Shown one piece after another: positions 34,832 to 43,105 of a DNA stretch of 64,000 nt (the stretch's first letter is position 1; each line of letters opens with the position of its first letter). The notes below the pieces were generated by a model, which worked only from the letters and a program-made list of their open reading frames with translations, had not been told where the DNA came from and ran no database searches. This DNA is from an uncultured Roseicyclus sp. (GTDB lineage Bacteria; Pseudomonadota; Alphaproteobacteria; Rhodobacterales; Rhodobacteraceae), in contig CANMRT010000002.1 in NCBI GenBank assembly GCA_947500415.1, forward strand, positions 930,001 to 994,000, written 5' to 3'. The position numbers and the translations under genes are program-made.

Positions 34832-35763
34832 GTCCGCCTCCCTCTGTAGGTCAGCACCGCGCCCAGCATCACGACGGCCACCATGACAACGCCTTCCACG
34901 ATGGTGGTGACGTTCGGGTCCACGTTGGCCAGCGTCAGGATCGTGCGGATGATGCGCAGGATGAAAACGGCGACGATGGGCCCGAGCAGCCCGCCGCGCC
35001 CGCCGCCCAGCATCACGCCGCCAAGGACCACCGCCGCGACGGAGGCCAACAAGTAAGGCCCCGGCACAGGCTCTCCGATGCCCGTCAACATGATGAGGCT
35101 CAGGCCACCCATCGCCGCCAGCACACCAGCCAAAGCGTAGGCCGCGACCTTGGTCCAGCCCACCGAAACGCCAGAGCGGAAAGCGGCCAATTCATCGGAA
35201 CCTACGGCATAGATGGACAGCCCCAGTTTTGAGCGCTTTACCGGCACCCAGACCAAAGCAATCGCGATCAGGATCACCAGTAAGGCGTTGGGAACGAACG
35301 GAATAAGCGAGCCATTGATGAGGCTGCGCAACCCCGGAGCGACAGAACCGCCCGGGCTTTCGAGGATCAGAAGCGCCACCCCTTCCCACACGAACAGCAT
35401 CGCTAGAGTAACCACGATATCCGGCACCTTCGTGACCACGATCAACCCGCCGTTGATCGCCCCCATCAGCCCGCCAAGTGCCAGTGTGATGGCGACCGCA
35501 GGCACGGCCCCCATGCTCTGCATCAGCACCGCCGCCGTGACGCCGCACACAGCCATGATCGATGCAATCGACAGGTCGATGCCGCCCACGATCACCACAA
35601 TCGCCATGCCCGCCGTGGCGAAGGCGAAGGGCAAAGCGGCACGTGCAAGGCTTTCAAGGCCCGTCGCCCCGAAGCTCGGCTGGATCAGCTTGGTCACGAT
35701 CAGCAGCACGGCTAGCAGCCCCACCAACCCCATGACCCACGCGTTTTTCCGCACCACGTTCAT
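34828..35763 (-). CDS. Ribose-type (RbsC family) ABC sugar transporter permease
   Basis: A 311-residue permease, the partner of the 337-residue one. The conserved block IVVIGGIDLSIASIMAVCGV is a variant of the family signature IVLGGIDLS, and VVLGGVMLGGGRGGLLGPIVAV gives the C-terminal motif. About eight membrane segments. It overlaps the ATPase gene upstream by 4 nt. Confidence 0.88.
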   Translation of the reverse strand: MNVVRKNAWVMGLVGLLAVLLIVTKLIQPSFGATGLESLARAALPFAFATAGMAIVVIVGGIDLSIASIMAVCGVTAAVLMQSMGAVPAVAITLALGGLMGAINGGLIVVTKVPDIVVTLAMLFVWEGVALLILESPGGSVAPGLRSLINGSLIPFVPNALLVILIAIALVWVPVKRSKLGLSIYAVGSDELAAFRSGVSVGWTKVAAYALAGVLAAMGGLSLIMLTGIGEPVPGPYLLASVAAVVLGGVMLGGGRGGLLGPIVAVFILRIIRTILTLANVDPNVTTIVEGVVMVAVVMLGAVLTYRGRRT

Positions 35764-37250
35764 GACGCGACTTTCGCTTCGGTCAGCCCATAGGCCGCGC
35801 GCATAAGCGTCTGTTCATCAGCTTCCGCCGCGTCGATTACATCCACCACGCGGCCGTTGAAGATCACCACCGCGCGGTCGCAGGCCAGTGGCACTTCTTC
35901 AAGTTCCGAGGTGTAGAACAGCACCGCTGCCCCCTGCTCGGCCAACTCGCGCACGAGCGGATAAATCTGCCGCTTGGTGCGCACGTCGATGCCGCGTGTC
36001 GGGTCGAACAGGAGGAGCGTTTCAACTCCGTGGGCCAGCCAACGCCCAATTGTCACCTTCTGCTGGTTGCCGCCGGACAGGCGCTGCACCTCGCCCTGCG
36101 CTCGGGTATCAATCTGAAGCTTTTCAATGGCATGGCCCACGCGGGCGCGCTCATGTTTGCCTTTGAGCGGCCCCCAGTTTCGCAAACTGGCCGAGAATGG
36201 CAGCGCGATATTCTCTCGCACCGACCGCTCCCGCATCAAAGCTTCGGCTCGGTCGCCGGGCACGAAGGTCAGACCCTTGGCGATGGCTTGTGAAGGATGC
36301 GCGAAGCTGGCCGGTTCCCCGTCCACCTCCAACGTGCCGCCGGTCGCCTTCCGGAAGCCAGAGAGCACTTCGAACACCTCATCCTGGCCTTGCCCTTCCA
36401 GCGCCACGACCCCCAGAACCTCACCGGGGTAAAGGTCAAACGACACATCCGTCACTTTCGGAGCCACAGCCAACCCACGCGCGCTCAAGCGGGGCTGGCC
36501 GGTATTCTCATGCCGCGCCCGCGCTGCCGCTTTGCCAAGGTCGATCTTCGCTCCCAGCATCAGTTCAACGACCCGTTCCTCGGCCCCCGTTTCGATCTTC
36601 AGATCGCCGACCGTGCGCCCATCGCGCAAAACGGTCGCGCTGTCGCACAACTCCTGGATTTCCGTGAAACGGTGGGAGATGTAGATCACCCCGCGCCCTT
36701 CATCCGCCTGCCCGCGCACGGTTTTCAGCACGCGTTCCACCAGATCAGTCGGCAGTGCGGCGGTCATCTCATCCAGCATCAAAACGTCCGGCTCCGCAGA
36801 AATCGCGCGGGCCAGATCAAGGATGCGCAACGTAGCCAGCGGCAGGTCCGCGATCATGTGATTCAGCCGCAGCCCCTCAATCCCCAGCTCGTTCACCCAA
36901 TGCCGGAACGGCTCCACCGGCGTATCGCCAAGGCGCAGATTGTCGGCCACATCCAGATCGGGGATCAGGGAGGGTTCCTGATAGACAGGCACAAGCCCGG
37001 ACCGCCGCGCTTGCGCGGGGCTGCCCACTTGGGCCGGATTGCCCCGGATCAACACCTTGCCCGCATCGGGTCGCAAAGCGCCGGTGATGATCTTCACGAA
37101 GGTCGATTTGCCCGCACCATTCGCGCCCATCAGCGCCACGACTTCACCGGGGGCCACGTGCAGCGACGCATCGGTCAGCGCCCGCACCGCGCCGAAGCTT
37201 TTGGCAACGCCGGTTGCATCCAACAGCGCATTTTGGTTTTGCCCGCTCAT
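35760..37250 (-). CDS. Ribose-type (RbsA family) ABC transporter ATPase, duplicated
   Basis: A 496-residue protein with two ABC domains. The first has Walker A GANGAGKST and Walker B DVLMLDEMTAALP. The second is degenerate as usual for RbsA-type: the Walker A position reads ALEGQGQDE, while the signature LSGGNQQKV and LLFDPTRGIDV remain. In the first domain the signature reads LPLATLRIL instead of LSVAQRQ-type, which is notable. The ATG at 37250 is chosen because the family starts here. One ATPase chain would pair with both permeases. Confidence 0.9.
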   Translation of the reverse strand: MSGQNQNALLDATGVAKSFGAVRALTDASLHVAPGEVVALMGANGAGKSTFVKIITGALRPDAGKVLIRGNPAQVGSPAQARRSGLVPVYQEPSLIPDLDVADNLRLGDTPVEPFRHWVNELGIEGLRLNHMIADLPLATLRILDLARAISAEPDVLMLDEMTAALPTDLVERVLKTVRGQADEGRGVIYISHRFTEIQELCDSATVLRDGRTVGDLKIETGAEERVVELMLGAKIDLGKAAARARHENTGQPRLSARGLAVAPKVTDVSFDLYPGEVLGVVALEGQGQDEVFEVLSGFRKATGGTLEVDGEPASFAHPSQAIAKGLTFVPGDRAEALMRERSVRENIALPFSASLRNWGPLKGKHERARVGHAIEKLQIDTRAQGEVQRLSGGNQQKVTIGRWLAHGVETLLLFDPTRGIDVRTKRQIYPLVRELAEQGAAVLFYTSELEEVPLACDRAVVIFNGRVVDVIDAAEADEQTLMRAAYGLTEAKVAS

Positions 37251-37316
37251 CTCGCGCCCCGGAAAATCGTTTGATTTCAGTATGCGCCCCACGTTTTGAC
37301 ACGCGGGACGCACTTT

Positions 37317-37349
37317 GTCAGAGCGTTCTGACGAATGGCCGCCAGAACG
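37317..37349 (-). other. Overlapping hairpins between the binding-protein and ATPase genes
   Basis: In the 104-bp gap, CGTTCTG (37324-37330) pairs with CAGAACG (37343-37349), and GTCAGA (37317-37322) pairs with TCTGAC (37327-37332). The two stems share bases, so they exclude each other. No T-tract follows on the minus strand. Such structures often protect or limit transcripts after a binding-protein gene, leaving it in excess over the ATPase and permeases. Confidence 0.35.
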
Positions 37350-37354
37350 TCAGA

Positions 37355-38374
37355 TCAGCCCTCGCAGGCGATGATCTCTTCCATCGAATAGTCCGTCCAC
37401 CCGGGGATGGAGACCGAGACCGGCCATTCCGGATCAAGGTTCGGGTTCAATGCGCCCGCGATGATCTCCTGCCCCTCGGCGGAGGTGTTTTCCCACAGAA
37501 CCGGATCGACAAGAACCGTCGTCTCAGCAGGTGCTTCTCCGTTCAGGATATCAACGGCCAGCGCGATCCCTGCCCCACCGACAGAGCCGGGGTTGGTCAC
37601 CGCAGCGCCCTGAAGGCCTTCGGTCTCGGCCAGGTATTGCACAAAGCCCGCGTTGTCCGCGCCCACGATGGGCACAAGCGGCGCGCCAGATTCCACGAAG
37701 GCATCCACAATCACGTTATCGATGCCCGACGTCCAGACGCCGTCAAACGGAATGCCCGTAGCAAGGAAGTCGAACATCTGCTGCTTGCCCTGGTCTTGCT
37801 GCCAGCCGGTGAAGACCTCATGCACCACCTCAATGCCGGGATATTCCGCCAAGGCGCGCTGGAAGCCGTTGTCGCGGTCGGTATCGGCCGACACACCTGC
37901 GATCCCGCGCATGTAGACGACGGCGCCTTCACCGCCGAGCTGCTCAAACAACCAACGTGCGCCGAGGTAGGCGTATTCTTCCTGATTGTTCGACAGGATA
38001 TACGCGCCCTCCGCCGTGACGCCTGCGTCCACGGCAACCACAACGATGCCAGCAGCCATCGCCGCATCCAGCGCGGAATTCAGGGCGTCAGGGTTGGCGG
38101 GGTTCAGCACGATGGCATCAACGCCCGCTTCGATCAGGTTGTTGAGATCCTCAAGCTGACCCGCCGCGTCGGTGTTGCGGTGCGCCACGATCAACTCGGC
38201 CACATCCCCTTCGCTTGCAGCCTGCGCGCGCATGGCGCAGATCATCTGCTCGCGCCAGCCATTGCCCTGTACGGTGTTCGACACGCCAATCGTGTAGGCC
38301 GCATGGCCATCGGCAAAAGCCGCGCCGGGGGCCAGCATCGCCAAAGCGGCGGCGGTTGTAAGAAGTCTTTTCAT
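37355..38374 (-). CDS. Periplasmic sugar-binding protein of the ribose type
   Basis: A 339-residue Peripla_BP_4 protein. The signal peptide is MKRLLTTAAALAMLAPGAAFA, the mature start DGHAAYTIGVSNT. The hinge-region signature NNLIEAGVDAIVLNPANPDALN and VVAVDAGV match RbsB-like proteins. The C-terminus ends in CEG. It recognises the sugar or polyol taken up by the two permeases and the duplicated ATPase. The start at 38374 follows a GGAGG Shine-Dalgarno (minus strand). Confidence 0.9.
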   Translation of the reverse strand: MKRLLTTAAALAMLAPGAAFADGHAAYTIGVSNTVQGNGWREQMICAMRAQAASEGDVAELIVAHRNTDAAGQLEDLNNLIEAGVDAIVLNPANPDALNSALDAAMAAGIVVVAVDAGVTAEGAYILSNNQEEYAYLGARWLFEQLGGEGAVVYMRGIAGVSADTDRDNGFQRALAEYPGIEVVHEVFTGWQQDQGKQQMFDFLATGIPFDGVWTSGIDNVIVDAFVESGAPLVPIVGADNAGFVQYLAETEGLQGAAVTNPGSVGGAGIALAVDILNGEAPAETTVLVDPVLWENTSAEGQEIIAGALNPNLDPEWPVSVSIPGWTDYSMEEIIACEG

Positions 38375-38424
38375 TGGTCTTCCTCCCTTAGGATTACAAA
38401 ACAAATTCAGGGGCTTGGCACCCT

Positions 38425-39339
38425 CTACTTGATGAATGGGGCCAGCACGTCACGCGCCAGCAGGAACCCGCGTTTGACCTTGTCGTCGGTGCCTTCGAAC
38501 AGGCGATCTTCATGCTCGATGATGATGGGGCCGTCGTATCCGGCGCGGTAGAGCCCGCTGAAAAAGTCGCTCCAGTCGACATCGCCCAGCCCGCAGAGCC
38601 GTGGAATTTGCCAGCCCATGCCGACGGACATCACGCCGTTCTCATAGAGCCCGTCGCGGTCCACCATCACGTCTTTGGCGTGGACATGGGCCATGTGGCC
38701 CCCGAATTCCTTGATGAAGCGGGTCTGGTCGATGAACTGCCAGATCAGGTGCGAAGGGTCGAAATTCATGCCGACCGCATCGCCCCATTGCTCGAAGATG
38801 CGCCGCCAGATCTTGGGGCTGTAGGCGATATTGTGGCCGCCCGGCCATTCGTCGTAGCTGAAGATCATTGGGCAATTCTCAAAGCAGAGCCGCACGCCCT
38901 GGTTCTGCGCATGGGCGACGATCGGCGTAAAAATTTCCACCGCGCGCGCCCAGTTTTCATCGACGTTAAGCGTGCGATCCCCGCCGACAAACGTGTTCAC
39001 AATCGGCACACCCATCGTGCCTGCGGCCGTGATGACCTTCATCAGATGACCAGTCACTTCCTCCCGGTGATCCGCATCGGCATGGAGCGCGTTGGGGTAG
39101 TAGCCGAGGCCTGAAATCTCGATGCCGTGCGCGGCCAGACCGCCCTTTATGTCCTCGCCCTGCGCTGCCGTCAGCCCATCGACATTGATATGAGACGTCC
39201 CGGCATAGCGCCGCGCCTCACCACCGCTGGCAGGCCAGCACGCCACCTCAAAGGCCGAGAACCCGTTCGCCCCGGACCATGCCGCGACTTCCATCAGGTC
39301 GCTGTCTTCAAACGGTGCCGTCAGTAGCCCAAGTTTCAT
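38425..39339 (-). CDS. Sugar phosphate isomerase/epimerase-like TIM-barrel protein
   Basis: A 304-residue AP-endonuclease-2/xylose-isomerase-fold protein. Metal-binding acidic and His residues appear in CFENCPM, NFDPSHLIWQ, HVHAKDV and IIIEHEDRLFEG. Members isomerise or epimerise sugars and inososes or cleave 3-keto-glycosides. It lies 3 bp after the Gfo/Idh stop in transcription order. Together with the dehydrogenases it fits oxidative breakdown of a cyclic polyol or a glycoside; exact reaction unknown. Confidence 0.87.
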   Translation of the reverse strand: MKLGLLTAPFEDSDLMEVAAWSGANGFSAFEVACWPASGGEARRYAGTSHINVDGLTAAQGEDIKGGLAAHGIEISGLGYYPNALHADADHREEVTGHLMKVITAAGTMGVPIVNTFVGGDRTLNVDENWARAVEIFTPIVAHAQNQGVRLCFENCPMIFSYDEWPGGHNIAYSPKIWRRIFEQWGDAVGMNFDPSHLIWQFIDQTRFIKEFGGHMAHVHAKDVMVDRDGLYENGVMSVGMGWQIPRLCGLGDVDWSDFFSGLYRAGYDGPIIIEHEDRLFEGTDDKVKRGFLLARDVLAPFIK

Positions 39340-39342
39340 GCC

Positions 39343-40503
39343 TTACCCCCCGATCTCATCCAGCCGCACCCAGCGGTTTTCGCGCGCACTCAGCACCACG
39401 GCGTCGCAAAAGCGCATTTCGTAATGGCCATCCTCGAACGTAGCCCAAGTGCTATTCTCCTGCCGCCCACCCGCTTCAACATCGGCGTACACAGCCTTGA
39501 AAAAATTGAAAAAACTGTCTGCGAAGCCTTCCACATGGCCGGGCGGCAGGCTCGCCGCCGCGACGCCTGTGTCGTTCATCAGCGTGAAGTCGCGCATCAA
39601 GGTTTCATTGGCGCGGTCCCGGTGCCCAATGAACAAATGATCCGGTGTCTCACTGTCCCACGCCGCGCTGGCCTTGGCCCCCGCTACATCCCATTGCAGC
39701 GAGTTCTTGCGACCCATGTTGATCTGGGACGTAGACATCACCCCACGCGCGCCATCGGCATAGCGGATCACGATCATCGCAGCGTCGTCGGTGTTGATCT
39801 GGGCGGTCTCGGTCGCGCCAGCCGCCGAAGAAAATGTCTCTACCGGCCCGATTGGCTTCTCGCGCTCCGGTATGAACGTCGCGAGCTCCGCCATCACCGC
39901 TTCGGCCTTGAGGCCCGTCACGAAGCTCGTAAGGTCCACCCAATGCGTGCCGATATCGCCAACTGAGCGCAACGCACCGCCTTCTTCCGCCACCAGACGC
40001 CAGTTCCAGTCGGTGGGTTTGGCCAGCCAATCCTGATGGTAGTGGCCCGTGATGAACCGGATATCCCCAAGCTCCCCCGCTTGCACCATTCCGTGGGCTT
40101 GCTGGTTCAGCGGATAGAAGCGGATGTTGTAGCAGACGGCGGCAACCTTGCCGGAGGCCATGGCGATCTCCACCATCTCAGCGCTTTCCGCACTGGTCAT
40201 CGCTAACGGCTTTTCACAAATGACGTGTTTGCCTGCCTGCAATATCGCCTTCACCTGCCCGTAGTGCGCGTGGTTGGGCGAGGTCACATGCACCACGTCC
40301 ACGGCATCATCGGCCAGTAACTCCTCGAGCGTGGCGTAGGCATGGGCGACGCCGATCTCGGCTGCCCGTGCCGCGCCACGCTCTGGGGAGGACCCGAGAA
40401 CCCCTTTCACCTGCACGCCCAGACGGCGCAGTGCCTGCGTGTGGACCGTGCCGATGAAACCAGTGCCGATAACCGCCGCGCCTATTGATGAAGGTCCACT
40501 CAT
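39343..40503 (-). CDS. Gfo/Idh/MocA oxidoreductase, second gene of the sugar operon
   Basis: A 386-residue oxidoreductase with the canonical Rossmann motif VIGTGFIGTVHTQAL, the signature ICEKPLAMT and the substrate-domain motif VGDIGTHWVDLTSF. Length and motifs are typical of myo-inositol dehydrogenase-like and glucose-oxidoreductase-like members. It is the most canonical of the four in this operon and the best candidate for the first oxidation step. It follows the SDR gene by 9 bp. Confidence 0.88.
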   Translation of the reverse strand: MSGPSSIGAAVIGTGFIGTVHTQALRRLGVQVKGVLGSSPERGAARAAEIGVAHAYATLEELLADDAVDVVHVTSPNHAHYGQVKAILQAGKHVICEKPLAMTSAESAEMVEIAMASGKVAAVCYNIRFYPLNQQAHGMVQAGELGDIRFITGHYHQDWLAKPTDWNWRLVAEEGGALRSVGDIGTHWVDLTSFVTGLKAEAVMAELATFIPEREKPIGPVETFSSAAGATETAQINTDDAAMIVIRYADGARGVMSTSQINMGRKNSLQWDVAGAKASAAWDSETPDHLFIGHRDRANETLMRDFTLMNDTGVAAASLPPGHVEGFADSFFNFFKAVYADVEAGGRQENSTWATFEDGHYEMRFCDAVVLSARENRWVRLDEIGG

Positions 40504-40512
40504 AAAGCCCTC

Positions 40513-41235
40513 TCAAACAACAGAATATCCTCCGTCGACCGGCAAGGTGACGCCGGTGATGAACCCCGCCGCATCGCTTGCCAAAAACATCGCAGCCCCC
40601 GCGATATCGCCGGGCTGACCCCAGCGGCCCATCGGCGTGCGCGCCTCGATCCCCTTGGCGAAACTCTCATCTTGCCGTGCACGCGCCGATTGCTCGGTCA
40701 CAATGAAACCGGGCGCGATCGCGTTCACGCGGATGCCGTCTCCCGCCCAGGCAATGGCCAGCGATTTGGTCATCTGCTCAACCCCCGCTTTGCTGGCCCC
40801 ATAGGCCGGGTTCCGGGGGGAGCCGAAGCGCGCATACATCGAGGCGATATTCACCACCGCCCCGCCCTTCAGCGCGTCTTGCAGCGCCTCCGCGCAGCGT
40901 AGACTGCCCACAAGGTTCACGTTCAGCACATGGGCGAAGAACTCCGGGTCCATCTCTTCCCCGCGCCGGGTGATCGCGGCGCAGTTGACCAACACGTCGA
41001 GCCTGTCGATGCCCGCCGCAAAGGCGCGCACGGCGCCCGTGTCCGTCACATCCAGCTGCGTGTAATCGAAGCCTTCGTCGGGCTCGGGCGTCGTTTCCAC
41101 CCCCGTAATCCGCACATGGGCCCCGGCATCGCGGAACGCACCCGCAATGGCAGTGCCGATCCCGCCACGGCTTGCGCCGACGATCAGAACCTCAGCCCCG
41201 GAGAAATTCCCCTGATATGTCGCGGATGCCGCTAT
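40513..41235 (-). CDS. Short-chain dehydrogenase/reductase with apparent ATA start
   Basis: A 240-residue SDR, first gene of the sugar operon. The catalytic motif is PAYGASKAGVEQMTKSLA and the end is VTLPVDGGYSVV. The Rossmann loop VGASRGGIGTAIAG lies upstream of the first GTG (41115) and before any ATG, so the real start must be earlier. The frame is open back to a TAA at 41302-41304 and holds no ATG, GTG or TTG. The best candidate is ATA at 41233-41235, 8 nt after a perfect GGGAGG Shine-Dalgarno at 41244-41249. Either ATA is used or an ATG has mutated. The divergent LacI gene and two operators control it. Confidence 0.8.
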   Translation of the reverse strand: MAASATYQGNFSGAEVLIVGASRGGIGTAIAGAFRDAGAHVRITGVETTPEPDEGFDYTQLDVTDTGAVRAFAAGIDRLDVLVNCAAITRRGEEMDPEFFAHVLNVNLVGSLRCAEALQDALKGGAVVNIASMYARFGSPRNPAYGASKAGVEQMTKSLAIAWAGDGIRVNAIAPGFIVTEQSARARQDESFAKGIEARTPMGRWGQPGDIAGAAMFLASDAAGFITGVTLPVDGGYSVV

Positions 41236-41249
41236 GGGCTTATCCTCCC

Positions 41250-41263
41250 TGTAATCGATTTCA
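41250..41263. promoter_or_regulatory. LacI-type operator, copy 1
   Basis: TGTAATCGATTTCA, matching the LacI/GalR operator form TGTAANCGNTTNCA. It is adjacent to the Shine-Dalgarno of the SDR gene, so binding would sit in its promoter or leader. An exact inverse copy lies 43 bp away (centre to centre) at 41293-41306. Confidence 0.75.
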
Positions 41264-41292
41264 AACCCATGCGATAAACGCTTTGCGAAATA

Positions 41293-41306
41293 TGAAATCG
41301 ATTACA
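41293..41306. promoter_or_regulatory. LacI-type operator, copy 2
   Basis: TGAAATCGATTACA, the exact reverse complement of the operator at 41250-41263. Centre spacing of 43 bp is close to four helical turns, placing both sites on one face of the DNA, as in looped LacI/GalR systems. Lies about 58 bp before the lacI start. Confidence 0.75.
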
Positions 41307-41363
41307 TACTCGAAGCGGAATCAGATTCGTGTCAAGCGGCGATTTCAAAACCAAGGGATGAAA

Positions 41364-42386
41364 ATGGCCCCCAAAAGCGCGACCATTCAGGATGTGGCCC
41401 AGGCGGCGAAGGTTTCGACCGCGACGGTCAGCCGAGCCCTGTCGAACCCCGGCCTATTGTCCGAACGGACCCGCGAGCAGGTGATGGAGGCGATCCAGGT
41501 CACCGGCTACAGGGTGAACCAGGCGGCGCGCAACTTGCGGATGCGGCGCGCGGGCGCGGTGCTTGTCCTTGTGCCCAACCTCGGCAAACCCTTCTACTCC
41601 GCCATCCTGCGCGGCATCAGTCAGGGCTTTGCGGGCAGCGACTATTCGATCCTGATTACAGACACCGAGAATACGCCGCTTGCCGAAGGCGAGTTGGTCG
41701 GCAACTTCAACCAGGGTCGCGTCGATGGCGTCGTGTCGCTTGATGGTGGCCTGACCTCTGTCACGCTCGATCAATGCAAGGAGCAAGGTGTCGACAGCCG
41801 CATCGTCTTCGCCTGCGAATGGGTCGACGGCTACGCCTTCCCCTCCATCCAGTCCGATAATTGCGACGGCGCGCGCCAGGCAATCCGCCACCTCGCTGAT
41901 CTGGGCCACCGCAAGATCGCTCATATCACCGGCCCACGCGGCAATGTGCTGACCGCCGTGCGCCGCGAAGGGGCACTTCAGGAACGCGCCCGCCTTGGCC
42001 TGCCCGCCCGGGACGATTGGATCATTCGTGGAGACTTCTCGCTGGAATGCGGCCACGCGGCGGCGGAACAAATCCTGGCAATGGACGACCGCCCTACGGC
42101 GGTTTTTTGCGCCGCCGACATGGTCGCCTTTGGCCTGATTGCCGGGTTGAACGCGCGGGGCGTTCGGGTGCCGCAAGATATCTCGGTTGTGGGATTTGAT
42201 GACATTGATATGGCGGGCAGTTTTGTGCCCGCCCTCACCACCATCCGCCAAGATCGCGAGCTTCTTGGTCGCACGGCTGCCGAGCGCCTGCTGACCCGCC
42301 TCAAAGGCCCACAGCCCGGCCCGGCAGTGGAAGAGCTTTTGCCGGTTGAACTGGTCGTCCGCGCCTCTACCGCCCCGCCTGCCTAA
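41364..42386 (+). CDS. LacI-family regulator of the sugar operon
   Basis: A 340-residue LacI/GalR regulator. The headpiece is TIQDVAQAAKVSTATVSRALSNP, with hinge helix residues VNQAARNLRMRRA, followed by a periplasmic-binding-like effector domain. The ATG at 41364 is chosen because an AAGGG lies 6 nt upstream; an ATG at 41358 is also in frame but sits against the Shine-Dalgarno. It is divergent from the sugar operon across the two operators. Its stop overlaps the convergent SDR gene by 4 nt. Confidence 0.9.
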   Translation: MAPKSATIQDVAQAAKVSTATVSRALSNPGLLSERTREQVMEAIQVTGYRVNQAARNLRMRRAGAVLVLVPNLGKPFYSAILRGISQGFAGSDYSILITDTENTPLAEGELVGNFNQGRVDGVVSLDGGLTSVTLDQCKEQGVDSRIVFACEWVDGYAFPSIQSDNCDGARQAIRHLADLGHRKIAHITGPRGNVLTAVRREGALQERARLGLPARDDWIIRGDFSLECGHAAAEQILAMDDRPTAVFCAADMVAFGLIAGLNARGVRVPQDISVVGFDDIDMAGSFVPALTTIRQDRELLGRTAAERLLTRLKGPQPGPAVEELLPVELVVRASTAPPA

Positions 42387-43105
42387 GGCGGCGCCCCGAC
42401 AACCCATTGCTCCAGATCAACATTGACGCCCGTCATCGGCGCCGAGGCGTCTGACAGCATCCAAACCGCCTGCGCCGCGCATTCCTGTGCCGTCACAAAG
42501 CGCCCCAACGGCTGCTGCTCGCCCTGCGCCTCTAGCCACCCCGGCCCTTTGTCAGCCGCATGCAAAGCAGCCTCCGTCTCTGTCGCGACCCAGCCTAGAT
42601 TGATCCCGTTCACCCGGATCCTATCGGCCATATGATGCTGCGCAGCGTTCTTGGTCAGTGTCTGCAAACCGCCCTTCGTGCCCGCGTAAATCGCCAGATC
42701 AGCCACGCCACAATGGGCGTTCATCGACTGGATATTCACGATGGACCCCGCAGTCCCACGCTCTTTCAGGTGGCGGATCATCTCGGACATCAGGAAGAAC
42801 GGCGCGCGGAAATTCACTGCCACAAGTGCGTCGAAGCGCTCGACATCGGCATCCATGAACGATGCGCGTGTGGTGATCCCTGCAGCATTTACCAGCCCAT
42901 CGACCCGGCCTGCCTGCTCCATAGCTTCTGCGAAGACCCGCCCCGGGGCCTCCGCCTCCGCCAAATCCGCCACGATCCCACCGCAGGGGTCACGGTCCAC
43001 GCCAATCACCTCAGCGCCCGCCGCTTCGCAGGCCGCTGCAATCGCCGCCCCGATCCCTCGCGCGGCCCCGGTGACAAGCACAACTTTTTCTGAAAGATCG
43101 CTCAT
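42383..43105 (-). CDS. Short-chain dehydrogenase/reductase
   Basis: A 240-residue classical SDR: cofactor motif VLVTGAARGIGAAIAAA, NAAG region LVNAAGITT, catalytic Tyr/Lys in AIYAGTKGGLQTLT. It is coupled to the desaturase gene by a 4-nt overlap and both read leftwards, so they are probably co-transcribed. Substrate unknown; a small polyol or a sugar is possible given the adjacent operon, a lipid-related alcohol given the desaturase. Confidence 0.87.
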   Translation of the reverse strand: MSDLSEKVVLVTGAARGIGAAIAAACEAAGAEVIGVDRDPCGGIVADLAEAEAPGRVFAEAMEQAGRVDGLVNAAGITTRASFMDADVERFDALVAVNFRAPFFLMSEMIRHLKERGTAGSIVNIQSMNAHCGVADLAIYAGTKGGLQTLTKNAAQHHMADRIRVNGINLGWVATETEAALHAADKGPGWLEAQGEQQPLGRFVTAQECAAQAVWMLSDASAPMTGVNVDLEQWVVGAPP

